From the NCBI RefSeq assembly GCF_014698475.1, contig NZ_JACJTB010000004.1:62001-126000 (forward strand): a stretch of 64,000 nucleotides of DNA. The letters run 5' to 3'. The stretch's first letter is position 1; each line of letters opens with the position of its first letter. The position numbers and the translations under genes are program-made. The DNA comes from Nostoc spongiaeforme FACHB-130. GTDB lineage: Bacteria; Cyanobacteriota; Cyanobacteriia; Cyanobacteriales; Nostocaceae. This document shows positions 47,195 through 56,160 of the stretch, one piece after another. The notes beneath the pieces were generated by a model that saw only the letters and a list, made by a program, of their open reading frames with translations, was not told the origin of the DNA and did no database searches.

Positions 47195-47875
47195 TTAGGT
47201 ATTTATCAGGTGACGATTCAACAGTGCTTGAGTAACTTTTTCCAGTACCTTTAAACCTTGTAAAGAACCACGAATTAAACGAGTCGCCGCGATGGGTTGA
47301 CTGATTAAACTCCATGCTAAAGGTAAAGTTTGCAGTGAACCATCGGTACTGATAGCATCGGAAAGGTCAGGAATATCATGTAGACTGTCATCACTGACCA
47401 CACGTAAGACAGTGACTTCAATTCCCATCACTTGAAAAAACTGTAAAGCGGCGAAACTTTCCATATCAACAACATCACAGTTAGATGTTGCTGCTAAAGA
47501 TGATTTTTCTGTAGCAGACCAGATGACGCGATCGCTTGTCAAGCCTTTCACCAGTGAGACTTTTTGTTGTACAGCAGATAACTGATTCATCAAGGTGCGA
47601 TCGCATTCTTGCACAAGTCCTTGATAAGTGCAATTTTGATACAACACAACATCCCCAACAGCGTAATTCTGGCGCAAGCTACCACACAAACCCATCACCA
47701 AAACCTTAGCTGGCGAATGCTGTTTATCCCATTGCTGCAAGTATTTTGTCAACGGCTGCATCCCCACTGGTATCGCTAAAACTGTTGGTATCGACTCCAT
47801 ATTTTTACGTAAGCCACGACACACAGCTTTATACTCCGCACCCTGCGGCACTAAAATTACAGTGTTCATCATCAA
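47195..47875 (-). CDS. hpnG: HpnG-like adenosylhopane nucleosidase
   Basis: The 226-residue protein is a nucleoside phosphorylase/nucleosidase-fold enzyme of the MTA/SAH nucleosidase superfamily. Motifs are VLVMGLCGSLRQNYAVGDVV near residue 58, the ligand-binding DVVDMESFAAL near 133 and the catalytic-Asp segment VVSDDSLHDIPDLS near 157. In hopanoid producers the related HpnG removes adenine from adenosylhopane to give ribosylhopane, one step after HpnH. hpnH and hpnA are encoded 4-6 kb away in this window, which is the main reason for the HpnG call over a generic phosphorylase. The ferritin-like gene lies 145 bases upstream on the same strand. Confidence 0.75.
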   Translation of the reverse strand: MMMNTVILVPQGAEYKAVCRGLRKNMESIPTVLAIPVGMQPLTKYLQQWDKQHSPAKVLVMGLCGSLRQNYAVGDVVLYQNCTYQGLVQECDRTLMNQLSAVQQKVSLVKGLTSDRVIWSATEKSSLAATSNCDVVDMESFAALQFFQVMGIEVTVLRVVSDDSLHDIPDLSDAISTDGSLQTLPLAWSLISQPIAATRLIRGSLQGLKVLEKVTQALLNRHLINT

Positions 47876-47940
47876 TCTTTGTGTGGAGAATTATTTTGCG
47901 AAGGGGGATAAGGTGGATAGGGGAGACAAGGGGGACACTG

Positions 47941-48047
47941 ACACCCCTATGGGGAAGTCAAAATTCAAAAGTTAGAGAGTTTTTGACTTTTGACTTTTAA
48001 CTTTTAACTTGATTTTGCCCCTACACTCTTACCCCCTCCCCAAACCC
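47941..48047 (+). repeat. Dispersed repeat C, copy 2
   Basis: ACACCCCTATGGGGAAGTCA and ATTTTGCCCC flank short units of TTGACTTTTAACTT. It matches 20400-20478 at both ends. Its right end overlaps the last codons of the ferritin-like gene, whose C-terminus (KRKGFGEGVRV) is therefore partly built from repeat sequence. Confidence 0.65.
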
Positions 48048-48872
48048 TTTCCGTTTCGGTAGTAACTGGAGAGTATTCAAAGCTGTGGTGGCGAGTCGAG
48101 GTAGCAGTTGCGGTTGCAATATCCGCGAGTCGAACTTACTCATTCGCCGTTGATTTTCTTGGATGCACACTTTAAGAAATTTTTCAAGTGTTAAATCTTG
48201 ACTAAACACACTGGCTCCACTAGCAGTAAAACCTGCACCATTGGGATCAGACTCACCAATGGCTTTAATCACACTGCTCAAGGCTCTGCCGTAATACCAG
48301 AGAGTTTTAGCACTCCGCAGGGGTAAAAATCCATCACCACGTTGAATTTGCAAATCAGTGAACCAGTTGACAAAAAATACAATATGCCGTACTTCTTCAT
48401 CAACAATTGAGTCAAAGATTGTGAAGATTTGCTCAGGAAATACTCTGGCTTCTCGCGCAATTTCAAATAAGCCAAAGGCAAAAAAAGAATCGAGACATTC
48501 TTCAAAACCAAATTCCATGAATGTCTGCTCAAGGTTGGCGGGAATTTCGATGGGTGGACAAGCAGGCATAGGGATGTCATAACGCTCAATAAAGACTTTT
48601 AGCAAGCGAGCATGACGAGATTCTTCTTCACCTTGGAGGGCGATCGCATCTTGTAAAATGCCCCTATCTAAAGTTTTGGCATATTCACTGACGATAACTC
48701 CCGCTTGGCGTTCTTTATTCAAAGCCTGACCCCAAAAAGGGATGCCTCGCAATAGTGCCAAAGCTGCATGATCCAAATCAGGCCAAGGGAGATGCTCAGG
48801 CTCATATTCCCTGTAACTCTCCATAAAACTACGACAGAATAATTCCCTATGGTCAACAGAACCAATTTTCAT
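48021..48872 (-). CDS. Ferritin-like probable di-iron protein in hopanoid block
   Basis: The 283-residue protein is helical with two ExxH motifs spaced as in ferritin-like di-iron proteins: GEEESRH at about residues 81-87 and DEEVRH near residue 172, each preceded one helix earlier by candidate Glu ligands (EYAK near 63; FGFEECLDSF near 123). This is the four-helix carboxylate-bridged di-iron pattern of oxygenases, desaturases and rubrerythrins. It has no signal peptide. It lies between an HpnG-like gene and the divergent RND-hpnA-hpnH run, so a hopanoid or lipid oxidation step is a fair guess. No activity is known to me. Confidence 0.7.
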   Translation of the reverse strand: MKIGSVDHRELFCRSFMESYREYEPEHLPWPDLDHAALALLRGIPFWGQALNKERQAGVIVSEYAKTLDRGILQDAIALQGEEESRHARLLKVFIERYDIPMPACPPIEIPANLEQTFMEFGFEECLDSFFAFGLFEIAREARVFPEQIFTIFDSIVDEEVRHIVFFVNWFTDLQIQRGDGFLPLRSAKTLWYYGRALSSVIKAIGESDPNGAGFTASGASVFSQDLTLEKFLKVCIQENQRRMSKFDSRILQPQLLPRLATTALNTLQLLPKRKGFGEGVRV

Positions 48873-49159
48873 AAGTAAGGTTATGTGTGCTTAAAATTGC
48901 CGTTAGAACCAGGACGATGTAGTGAGTAACACAAGTTTTATCTCAGCATAGAGTAATACATTACTGATTACCTAGTGCTGATTGCTAAGTATTAATTATT
49001 AAGTGTTTGAGTAGAAGAAATTTTTTGACCGTTTATCCTTTATGCTTTTTTAAGAAACCCATTAAGTAAAATTGCCCACCAAAGGAAACTAAACCATCCA
49101 AACTTTAGACGATTAATGTAGCATGACAATTAATTGGGACACCAGCAAAATTTTCCAAG

Positions 49160-51859
49160 ATGGTAAAGGTTAGTAGCGCAAAATCTGCACGAGAACGCTT
49201 CAATATCTCCAAATTGGCCATTGACTTCTCGTGGTTGACAGTGAGTTTCTGGATTGCTGTAACGGTAGCTGGGCTTTTGGCGTTCAGTTCCCTCAAGTAT
49301 GCTTTGTTTCCAGATATTACTTTTCCGGTGGTGGTAGTTAACGCCACAGCACCACTGACAACAGCAATTGATACAGAAGCCAAGCTCACCAAACCAATCG
49401 AAGAGCGCCTCCGCTCTGTAGAAGGACTAGATGATCTGCGTTCATCTGTTTATCCTGGTCAAACGGCAGTTAGTTTAGCTTTTGCAGTTGGTACTGATTT
49501 AGAAAAATCCACCAGCAAGGTAGAAACTGCACTTAAACAGTTAAGTTTGCCGCAAGGGGCAAATTACAAAATTATTCCCCTGAATTTAAACGAATCAGCA
49601 GCCGTTAGCTACACAATAGAGAGTGCCTCGCAGAATCTCACAGAATTGACCAAGGTAGCGCAAGACAAAATTATCCCAGTGATTACCAAAGTACCGGGAG
49701 TCTTGAAAGTCAATTTGTTGGGAGAGCCAAGCCCTAAACCCGCATTACCAAGCGCCCAAAATGCAACTGCGGCACTTCCCCAAGGCGGAGCCACATTAGT
49801 CCGGTTTAATGGGCAAGATGCACTGGCTTTTCAAGTCATCAAACGGGGGAACGCCAACACCTTAGAGGTTGTGAGTCGGGTAGAAAAAGAAGTTCAAAAG
49901 CTGAGAACTAACCTCAAAGATGTCAAACTCACCTTAGCTGCTACCCAAGCCGAGTATATTCGCAATGCCACCAAGTCAACCATTGACGCGCTCATCGAAG
50001 CCATAGTGTTGGCTATTGTTGTGATCTTTCCTTTCTTGTGGAGTTGGCGAGCCACATTAATTTCGGCACTGGCGATACCGACTTCTTTGTTGGCGACGTT
50101 TATTGTCATGGCCATTTTCGGTTTCAACTTAGAAACGATTACATTGTTAGCTTTGGCATTAGTCATTGGTAGCGTGATTGATGATGCCATCATCGATGTC
50201 GAAAATATTATGCGGCATATTGAAGAAGGAGAAAGCCCTCGTCAAGCGGCCTTCTCAGCCACCAGTGAAATTGGGTTAACCGTTGTCGCCACCACAGCTA
50301 CAGCCGTGGCAGTGTTTTTACCAATTGGTTTGATGGGTGGTGTAGTTGGGCAATTCTTCAAGCCCTTTGGAATTACAGTTTCCGCTTCTTATATTGCTTC
50401 TACCTTAGTAGCCCGGACACTATCACCAGTTTTATCCACTTACTGGCTTAAACCAATCTCTACCAATACTCCCCGCAAGGAAGGAAAGCTGTGGTCAGGG
50501 TTTGCCCAAGCTTACCGGAAATTGCTGTATTGGTCGTTAAATCACCGCAAAACAGTGGTTTTTTTGGCTGTTCTCAGCTTTGTTGGGGGAATTGCCATAG
50601 TACCATTCATTCCCAAAGGCTTTATCCCGAAATTAGACCGTGGCGAATTTAATATTACCTATACGGCTCCTTTACCACAAATACCTGATATTGCCGCTTT
50701 GCAAAAACAGGCAGCACAGGCAGCACAAGCGGGAATTCCTTTGTCATCTCAACCCCCCATTTCCCTTCCCAACCCACTCAATGATTCTCTGGAAGTTGCG
50801 AAAAAACTAGAAGCGGTGGTGAGAAAATCCCCAGCCGTGGAAACAGTCTTTACTACCGTCGGTTCCCGCGAAGGTGAACCCAATAAAGGTACGCTTTACG
50901 TCAAGCTGAAAGAAGACCGAGAGCTAAAGACGGCAGAAGTCCAAGACCAAATACGCGCTCAGTTGCCTAATTTAACAGGCGTAACCACCAGTGTGGAAGA
51001 CATTCAATTTATCGATACTGGTGGACAAAAACCTCTACAAGTGTCATTACGAGGTGAGAATCTCCAAGAACTGAACAAAGCAGCCCAAGCAATTAAAGAA
51101 CGCATCGCCAAAATACCGGGATTTGCTGATGTGACGGTAACGGGTGACAGTAAAAACCAGGGGGGAATTTTTCAAATTGAGCGACTGAACAATCAGCGTG
51201 TGGCTTATATCAGTGCCAATCTAGGCCAGGATTTGTCTTTGGGTAATGCCACAGACAAAATCGTTGCGGAAGCCAAAGAAGTTTTACCTGCTGGTGTAAC
51301 TTTAGACTTGGGTGGCGATTCTGCCCGTCAAAACGAAGTCTTTAGCAGTTTTGCTTCTACTTTGGTGCTATCGGCACTTTGCATTATTGTGGTGCTGATT
51401 TTGTTGTTCCGCAGTTGGATAGACCCTGTAGTTATTGGTGTTTCATTGCCTTTGTCAATTGTGGGAGCCATGCTGGCATTACTCTTTACCAAGAGTGATT
51501 TTGGCATGATTTCCTTAATTGGTTTTGTCTTTTTGTTGGGTCTGGCTAACAAAAATGCGATCGTGTTGGTGGATTACATTAATCAACTGCGTCAAGCTGG
51601 TTTAAGCCGCAAAGAAGCCATCTTGAAAGCTGGGCCAGTGCGCCTGCGCCCAATTATGATGACGACTGCTTCCACACTATTAGGGATGTTACCCATTGCC
51701 TTGGGTTTTGGTGCTGGTTCAGAATTGCGATCGCCTATGGCTGTTGCTATTGCTGGCGGCTTGATCAGTTCCACAATCCTCAGCTTAATTGTTGTCCCCG
51801 TAGTTTACGCCATCTTAGATGACTGGTTCCCGCGCTTTCGTCAGGAGGCGAAACACTAA
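49160..51859 (+). CDS. Short RND-family permease (AcrB/HAE1-like)
   Basis: The 899-residue protein has the RND layout: one N-terminal helix, a periplasmic loop (about 50-265), a bundle of helices with the proton-relay acidic pair in LVIGSVIDDAIIDVEN (TM4), a second periplasmic loop (about 500-705), and a C-terminal bundle with GLANKNAIVLVDYIN. AcrB-type pumps have about 1030-1050 residues; both periplasmic loops here are roughly 90-100 shorter, which suggests reduced porter/docking domains. It overlaps the next gene, hpnA, by one base (TAATG), so the two are translationally coupled. This points to transport of a hopanoid or related lipid. It is not the HpnN family, which is MMPL-like. Confidence 0.82.
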   Translation: MVKVSSAKSARERFNISKLAIDFSWLTVSFWIAVTVAGLLAFSSLKYALFPDITFPVVVVNATAPLTTAIDTEAKLTKPIEERLRSVEGLDDLRSSVYPGQTAVSLAFAVGTDLEKSTSKVETALKQLSLPQGANYKIIPLNLNESAAVSYTIESASQNLTELTKVAQDKIIPVITKVPGVLKVNLLGEPSPKPALPSAQNATAALPQGGATLVRFNGQDALAFQVIKRGNANTLEVVSRVEKEVQKLRTNLKDVKLTLAATQAEYIRNATKSTIDALIEAIVLAIVVIFPFLWSWRATLISALAIPTSLLATFIVMAIFGFNLETITLLALALVIGSVIDDAIIDVENIMRHIEEGESPRQAAFSATSEIGLTVVATTATAVAVFLPIGLMGGVVGQFFKPFGITVSASYIASTLVARTLSPVLSTYWLKPISTNTPRKEGKLWSGFAQAYRKLLYWSLNHRKTVVFLAVLSFVGGIAIVPFIPKGFIPKLDRGEFNITYTAPLPQIPDIAALQKQAAQAAQAGIPLSSQPPISLPNPLNDSLEVAKKLEAVVRKSPAVETVFTTVGSREGEPNKGTLYVKLKEDRELKTAEVQDQIRAQLPNLTGVTTSVEDIQFIDTGGQKPLQVSLRGENLQELNKAAQAIKERIAKIPGFADVTVTGDSKNQGGIFQIERLNNQRVAYISANLGQDLSLGNATDKIVAEAKEVLPAGVTLDLGGDSARQNEVFSSFASTLVLSALCIIVVLILLFRSWIDPVVIGVSLPLSIVGAMLALLFTKSDFGMISLIGFVFLLGLANKNAIVLVDYINQLRQAGLSRKEAILKAGPVRLRPIMMTTASTLLGMLPIALGFGAGSELRSPMAVAIAGGLISSTILSLIVVPVVYAILDDWFPRFRQEAKH

Positions 51860-52842
51860 TGCAGGCTTTTGTTACAGGAGGAACCGGCTTTGTCGGTTCC
51901 CACTTGGTGCGGTTGTTACTGCAACAAGGATACAAAGTCAAAGCTTTAGTCCGCCCCAGCAGCAATTTAGCCAATTTACGCGGCTTGGATGTGGAACTAG
52001 TCAAAGGTGATTTGACAGATGCTGAGATTTGGCAACAAATGAAAGGTTGTCAATATTTATTCCATGTCGCTGCCCATTATTCTTTGTGGCAAGTAGATAG
52101 ACAACTACTGTATCGCTACAACGTCATCGGTACAAGGAATATTCTTGAAGCTGCCCGCAAAGCCGACATTGAACGCACTGTTTACACCAGTTCCGTATCA
52201 GCCATAGGAGTCGGACCAGGCAGTAAACCTGTCGATGAAACTTATCAAAGCCCAGTAGAAAAACTGATTGGTAGTTACAAACAGTCAAAATTTCTTGCCG
52301 AACAAGAAGCTAAACAAGCCGCCGCTAGAGGGCAAAATGTCGTAATTGTCAACCCCAGCACACCGATTGGTTCATTAGATATCAAACCCACACCCACAGG
52401 CGATATTATCCTGCGGTTTTTGCGGCGAGAAATGCCAGTGTATTTAGACACTGGGTTGAATTTCATCGATGTACAAGATGTGGCTTGGGGACATTTACTG
52501 GCGTTGCAAAAAGGGAAGTCAGGCGATCGCTATATCTTAGGACACCAAAACCTCAGCCTCAAACAATTACTAGAACAACTCGCCGAAATTACGAATTTAC
52601 CAGCACCCCAACGCACAATTCCTGCTTGGATACCCTTGAGTGTGGCTTGGATTGATGAGAAAATTCTCGCACCATTAGGAAAAACGCCTTCCGTCCCGAT
52701 AGATGGTGTCCGTATGGCTCAACAACACATGTACTATGACGCGAGTAAAGCTGTCCACGAGTTGGGGCTACCCCAGTCCCCCTTAAAAGCAGCACTTAAA
52801 GACGCTGTGGATTGGTTTATCGCCGAAGGTTATGTCAAATGA
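51859..52842 (+). CDS. hpnA: Hopanoid-associated sugar epimerase HpnA
   Basis: The 327-residue protein is an extended short-chain dehydrogenase with the Rossmann motif VTGGTGFVGSHLVRLLL at the N-terminus and the catalytic Tyr-Lys in SYKQSKFLAEQE near residue 139. It resembles dihydroflavonol-4-reductase-like proteins that in hopanoid clusters are called HpnA. Its substrate is presumed to be a sugar or side-chain intermediate of the hopanoid; the reaction has not been firmly shown. ATG at 51859 overlaps the RND stop, and hpnH follows after 110 bases containing tandem heptamers. Confidence 0.88.
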   Translation: MQAFVTGGTGFVGSHLVRLLLQQGYKVKALVRPSSNLANLRGLDVELVKGDLTDAEIWQQMKGCQYLFHVAAHYSLWQVDRQLLYRYNVIGTRNILEAARKADIERTVYTSSVSAIGVGPGSKPVDETYQSPVEKLIGSYKQSKFLAEQEAKQAAARGQNVVIVNPSTPIGSLDIKPTPTGDIILRFLRREMPVYLDTGLNFIDVQDVAWGHLLALQKGKSGDRYILGHQNLSLKQLLEQLAEITNLPAPQRTIPAWIPLSVAWIDEKILAPLGKTPSVPIDGVRMAQQHMYYDASKAVHELGLPQSPLKAALKDAVDWFIAEGYVK

Positions 52843-52853
52843 AGTCGGATAAA

Positions 52854-52920
52854 GAGGTTAGAGGTTAGAGGTTAGAGGTTAGTATTTTTACTCAGCACTC
52901 AGCACTCAGCACTCAGCACT
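52854..52920 (+). repeat. Two adjacent heptamer tandem repeats
   Basis: GAGGTTA is repeated exactly four times at 52854-52881, and after TATTTTTA-type spacer CTCAGCA is repeated more than four times at 52891-52920. Heptanucleotide tandem repeats of this kind (STRRs) are a known feature of heterocystous cyanobacteria. They sit between hpnA and hpnH. Confidence 0.9.
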
Positions 52921-52952
52921 TTTTACTTATAAGATGAGGAGTAATAAATAAA

Positions 52953-53972
52953 GTGGGAATTAATCTACAACAAGCGATGGATATCGGGAAGTATCTGGTG
53001 ACTCAGCGTTTTTTAGGGCGCAAACGCTTCCCCTTGGTATTGATGCTAGAACCATTATTTCGTTGTAATTTAGCTTGTTCTGGTTGTGGTAAGATTCAGC
53101 ACCCCGTGGAAATTCTCAAACGCAATCTCACACCCCAAGAGTGCTTCGCCGCCGTGGAAGAATGTGGCGCACCTGTAGTTTCTATTCCTGGGGGAGAACC
53201 GTTACTTCATCCCCAAATTGATGAGATTGTCCGGGGCTTAGTAGAACGCAAGAAATATGTTTACTTGTGTACCAATGGTTTGTTACTGGAAAAAAGCCTC
53301 GACAAATTCCAACCTTCGCCTTACTTTACCTTTAGCGTCCATTTAGATGGAATGCGCGAGTGGCATGATAAATGTGTTGATCGCAAAGGCGTGTTTGATA
53401 CTGCCGTACAAGCCATTCGTGCAGCCAAAGCCAGAGGTTTCCGCGTCACCACCAACACCACCATCTTTGAAGGTGCAAATGTCAAAGAAATGCAAGAATT
53501 CTTTGATTTTCTCGAAAGTTTGAATGTTGATGGGATGATGATTTCCCCTGGTTACAGCTACGAATGGGCTCCAGATCAAGATCATTTCCTCAAACGCGAA
53601 CAAACCCGCGCCCTCTTCCGGGAAATTCTCACACCCTACACATCAGGTAAGAAAAACTGGAACTTCAATCACAATCCCTTGTTCCTAGACTTTCTCATTG
53701 GTGAAAAAGACTACGAATGTACACCTTGGGGAAGTCCGAGTTATAGCGTTCTTGGTTGGCAAAAACCCTGTTATTTGTTGAATGAAGGACATTACACCAG
53801 CTTCAAAGAATTGCTAGACAACACAGACTGGAGTAAATACGGCCGCGCTAGTGGTAATCCCCAATGTGCTGATTGTATGGTTCACTGCGGCTACGAACCA
53901 ACCGCCGCGATGGATGCAATGCAACCACAAAACATCGCCCGTTCCCTGAGTACGGTGTTTGGTAAGAGTTAG
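52953..53972 (+). CDS. hpnH: Adenosylhopane synthase, radical SAM
   Basis: The 339-residue protein is the radical-SAM enzyme HpnH. The [4Fe-4S] motif CNLACSGC lies near residue 38, followed by GGEPLLHP near 76 and a C-terminal Cys-rich stretch [14 protein letters not shown] near 308. HpnH adds the 5'-deoxyadenosyl group to diploptene to make adenosylhopane, the first step of the C35 side chain of bacteriohopanepolyols. HpnG acts next. It starts with GTG at 52953; the following [12 protein letters not shown] matches the family N-terminus. It follows hpnA on the same strand. Confidence 0.93.
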   Translation: MGINLQQAMDIGKYLVTQRFLGRKRFPLVLMLEPLFRCNLACSGCGKIQHPVEILKRNLTPQECFAAVEECGAPVVSIPGGEPLLHPQIDEIVRGLVERKKYVYLCTNGLLLEKSLDKFQPSPYFTFSVHLDGMREWHDKCVDRKGVFDTAVQAIRAAKARGFRVTTNTTIFEGANVKEMQEFFDFLESLNVDGMMISPGYSYEWAPDQDHFLKREQTRALFREILTPYTSGKKNWNFNHNPLFLDFLIGEKDYECTPWGSPSYSVLGWQKPCYLLNEGHYTSFKELLDNTDWSKYGRASGNPQCADCMVHCGYEPTAAMDAMQPQNIARSLSTVFGKS

Positions 53973-54080
53973 GTAAGAAGAAAAGGGTGTAAGGTTGTAA
54001 GGGTGTAGGGGTTAAAAGTGGGTTGGAACACCTTAACTCTTATACCCTTAAATATTTATTGAAATATTAAGGAATAGAAA

Positions 54081-54452
54081 ATGGCAGAAGCTAAAAATGT
54101 ACTCGGCACAAATTTAGAAGTTTGCTGTACTTCACCGATGACTGGTTATTACCGTGATGGTTACTGTAACACTGGTGGGCAAGATTTTGGAATGCACGTT
54201 GTTTGCGCCCAGGTGACAGCCGAATTTTTGGAGTTTACCAAATCACAGGGTAATGATTTGAGTACACCATTTCCTGAATATAATTTTCCCGGATTACGCC
54301 CTGGCGATCGCTGGTGTTTATGTGCAGCCCGTTGGCAAGAAGCAATGGAAGCTGGTTACGCACCCCCGGTAGTTCTAGAAGCCACCCACGCTAGAGCATT
54401 GGAAGTCTGTTCGTTGGCAGATTTAAAAAAATACGCCTTTTCTGCGCCTTAA
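54081..54452 (+). CDS. DUF2237 family protein
   Basis: The 123-residue protein is a DUF2237 member: NVLGTNLEVCCTSPMTGYYRDG at the N-terminus, GMHVVCAQVTAEFLEF in the middle and PGLRPGDRWCLCAARWQEA near residue 75. Conserved Cys and the C-terminal helix (THARALEVCSLADLKKYA) are typical. Function is unknown. It follows hpnH after 108 bases and precedes a hairpin at 54502-54529, so it may share the hpnH transcript, but the family is widespread outside hopanoid producers. Confidence 0.88.
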   Translation: MAEAKNVLGTNLEVCCTSPMTGYYRDGYCNTGGQDFGMHVVCAQVTAEFLEFTKSQGNDLSTPFPEYNFPGLRPGDRWCLCAARWQEAMEAGYAPPVVLEATHARALEVCSLADLKKYAFSAP

Positions 54453-54501
54453 GGGACTGTCATTCAGAGACAAGGGAGTTAGCAAAAAAGCTGAATTTAA
54501 C

Positions 54502-54529
54502 ATACAGACGCGATCGCTCACGTCTGTAT
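54502..54529 (+). terminator. Hairpin after the DUF2237 gene
   Basis: ATACAGACG pairs perfectly with CGTCTGTAT across a 10-base loop holding a HIP1 octamer. It lies 50 bases past the stop. A T-rich tract follows only weakly, so a terminator role is probable rather than certain. Confidence 0.5.
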
Positions 54530-54659
54530 TGTATGGTTACTTGCTTTTGAGATTTACGACGTAGTTAAAAATTTGGGTTAATAACCAAAATACACCACAG
54601 TCTAAAAATCAGCACTATTAAACTTGAACTTACTTAATCAACCGTATTGAAAAAAGTTA

Positions 54660-55490
54660 TTAACTAGCTTTGACGTTAACAGCATTCAATTGCTCAAGCA
54701 AGGCGATAACTTCACTGCGACTGAGTTTCTCCTTACCATTGGCAAGAGCATCAATCGTACCATGTGCCAAAGTCAACGGAATTTGACAAAAGTTTAAAGC
54801 TGGGCCAGCAGGTAAAGCTTGAGTATAAGCATCGGCTAACGCTAAGTTGCGTAGGGCATACTCTTGCATTTCTGTTACTGTCCAACCATCTGGAAAGAAG
54901 TTGACACCGCGTCCCATATCTTCAATATGGTTGCGAAGGATGTTGACAGCTTGCAAGCCACGACCAAAACCAATTGCTAAAGTACGGTTGGTTTGCGTGC
55001 CATCATACCAAGTCCATAAATCTGAAAGTAACAACCCAACTGCGCCAGCAACCCCAAAGGTGTAACGATCTAAATCAGACTCGGTTTCAATTTTCCAGTT
55101 TTTTTCTGCCCAATCAGCCATCCGGTCAGCCATTGCTGCGGTTGCATCCCAAATCCGTGGTGCAATAGTCTCAGGGGCTAATAAAGACCATTCTCTGACT
55201 CTCAGAGTTACTTCTGCCAAAACATCCTCGTAGCCGCTAAACCCTACGGAGAAAGCGTCAACTGCAAAGCCATCTACTCCTGTTTGTAATGTCAAACTTA
55301 TCTTGTGTAACAGTTGTGCCTTTGTTGAATTATCCAGGTCTGGATGATCTTCAATTTCATCAATGGCACGCATACACAAATATGCTGATGCGACGGCTTC
55401 TTGCAATCCTGACGGTAAAATACTAATTGGAATATAAAAAGTTCGACTAGTTTCTTTGAGGATTTGCAAGGCATCACCACGTAAATCCAT
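54660..55490 (-). CDS. Squalene/phytoene-synthase-like protein with altered second Asp motif
   Basis: The 276-residue protein belongs to the squalene/phytoene synthase superfamily. The first metal-binding motif is intact (CMRAIDEIEDHPD, about residues 39-51). The second, normally DxxED within NIxRDxxED, reads NILRNHIEDMGRG (about 183-195), so its first Asp is Asn. PDGW follows as in the family. It should bind two farnesyl or geranylgeranyl diphosphates, and its site near hpnH suggests squalene supply for hopanoids, but the altered motif makes normal head-to-head condensation uncertain. It is convergent with the hpn genes. ATG at 55490 is preferred to 55523, which adds a cysteine- and charge-rich leader. 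Confidence 0.78.
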   Translation of the reverse strand: MDLRGDALQILKETSRTFYIPISILPSGLQEAVASAYLCMRAIDEIEDHPDLDNSTKAQLLHKISLTLQTGVDGFAVDAFSVGFSGYEDVLAEVTLRVREWSLLAPETIAPRIWDATAAMADRMADWAEKNWKIETESDLDRYTFGVAGAVGLLLSDLWTWYDGTQTNRTLAIGFGRGLQAVNILRNHIEDMGRGVNFFPDGWTVTEMQEYALRNLALADAYTQALPAGPALNFCQIPLTLAHGTIDALANGKEKLSRSEVIALLEQLNAVNVKAS

Positions 55491-56160
55491 GTTGTCACTC
55501 CCCTCTGAGTTTTTACACCACATGCAGTTGAAAGTTGTTTGATGATCTGGGATATACTTTTTACCTTGAGATGGGTTAGTATTTCATCTCAAGATTAATA
55601 GTCTTTGTATCATAATTAACGACAAATTCAAACCGATTAAATTCATGTCTAGTATATAAGACTTTGGTTACTGAAATTTGTTCTGTGTGATTTGATATCT
55701 GGAGTAAGCGCAATTTTTTGCGGTAAATATAAACAACTATGCTAAAATTCCGCAGTTTATCTAATTTGGCTTTTCAGTAGTGATGAGCGAATTGATACGG
55801 GCATATAGCCTCTAGTTCGGAAGATAGCGTAAAATTCCCAACCAGATTTCTGTATTGTAAAAATATTATGAAAAACCCAATAAAATTTCTCAAAAAATGC
55901 TTCTAACTATAAATATCAGCAATTAGCTCATTGCAAAGTAGGAAAAAACTTTAGCTATTGACCAATTAGCTTCGCAAATACAATATTGCAGCCTAGACAA
56001 CAATTTTCGCAGCAAATTCACGCGATGAATCTCATTCGGCAAAGCACAATCTTTTTCACTAACTTGCCCAATTAAAACAGTAGTAATCAAATAATTTTCA
56101 AAGTTAACCCCCCACTGTAATGTAGCGGGGGCGTTAATAGTTAAAATCTCATGTCACTTA
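55491..56160. other. AT-rich intergenic
   Basis: I find no gene in about 640 bases between two minus-strand genes. The right part includes a candidate terminator at 56109-56131 for the aminotransferase gene; the left part must hold the promoter of the squalene-synthase-like gene. Confidence 0.55.
56109..56131 (-). terminator. Hairpin after the aminotransferase gene
   Basis: On the minus strand CCCCCGCT pairs with AGTGGGGG (one G-T wobble) across a 7-base loop, 30 bases past the aminotransferase stop. The following GTTAACTTTG is only moderately U-rich. Confidence 0.5.

Noticed and set aside
49160-51859. Calling the RND permease HpnN
   Set aside because: HpnN belongs to the MMPL-like branch; this protein has the AcrB-type SVIDDAIIDVEN and GLANKNAIVLVDYIN motifs.
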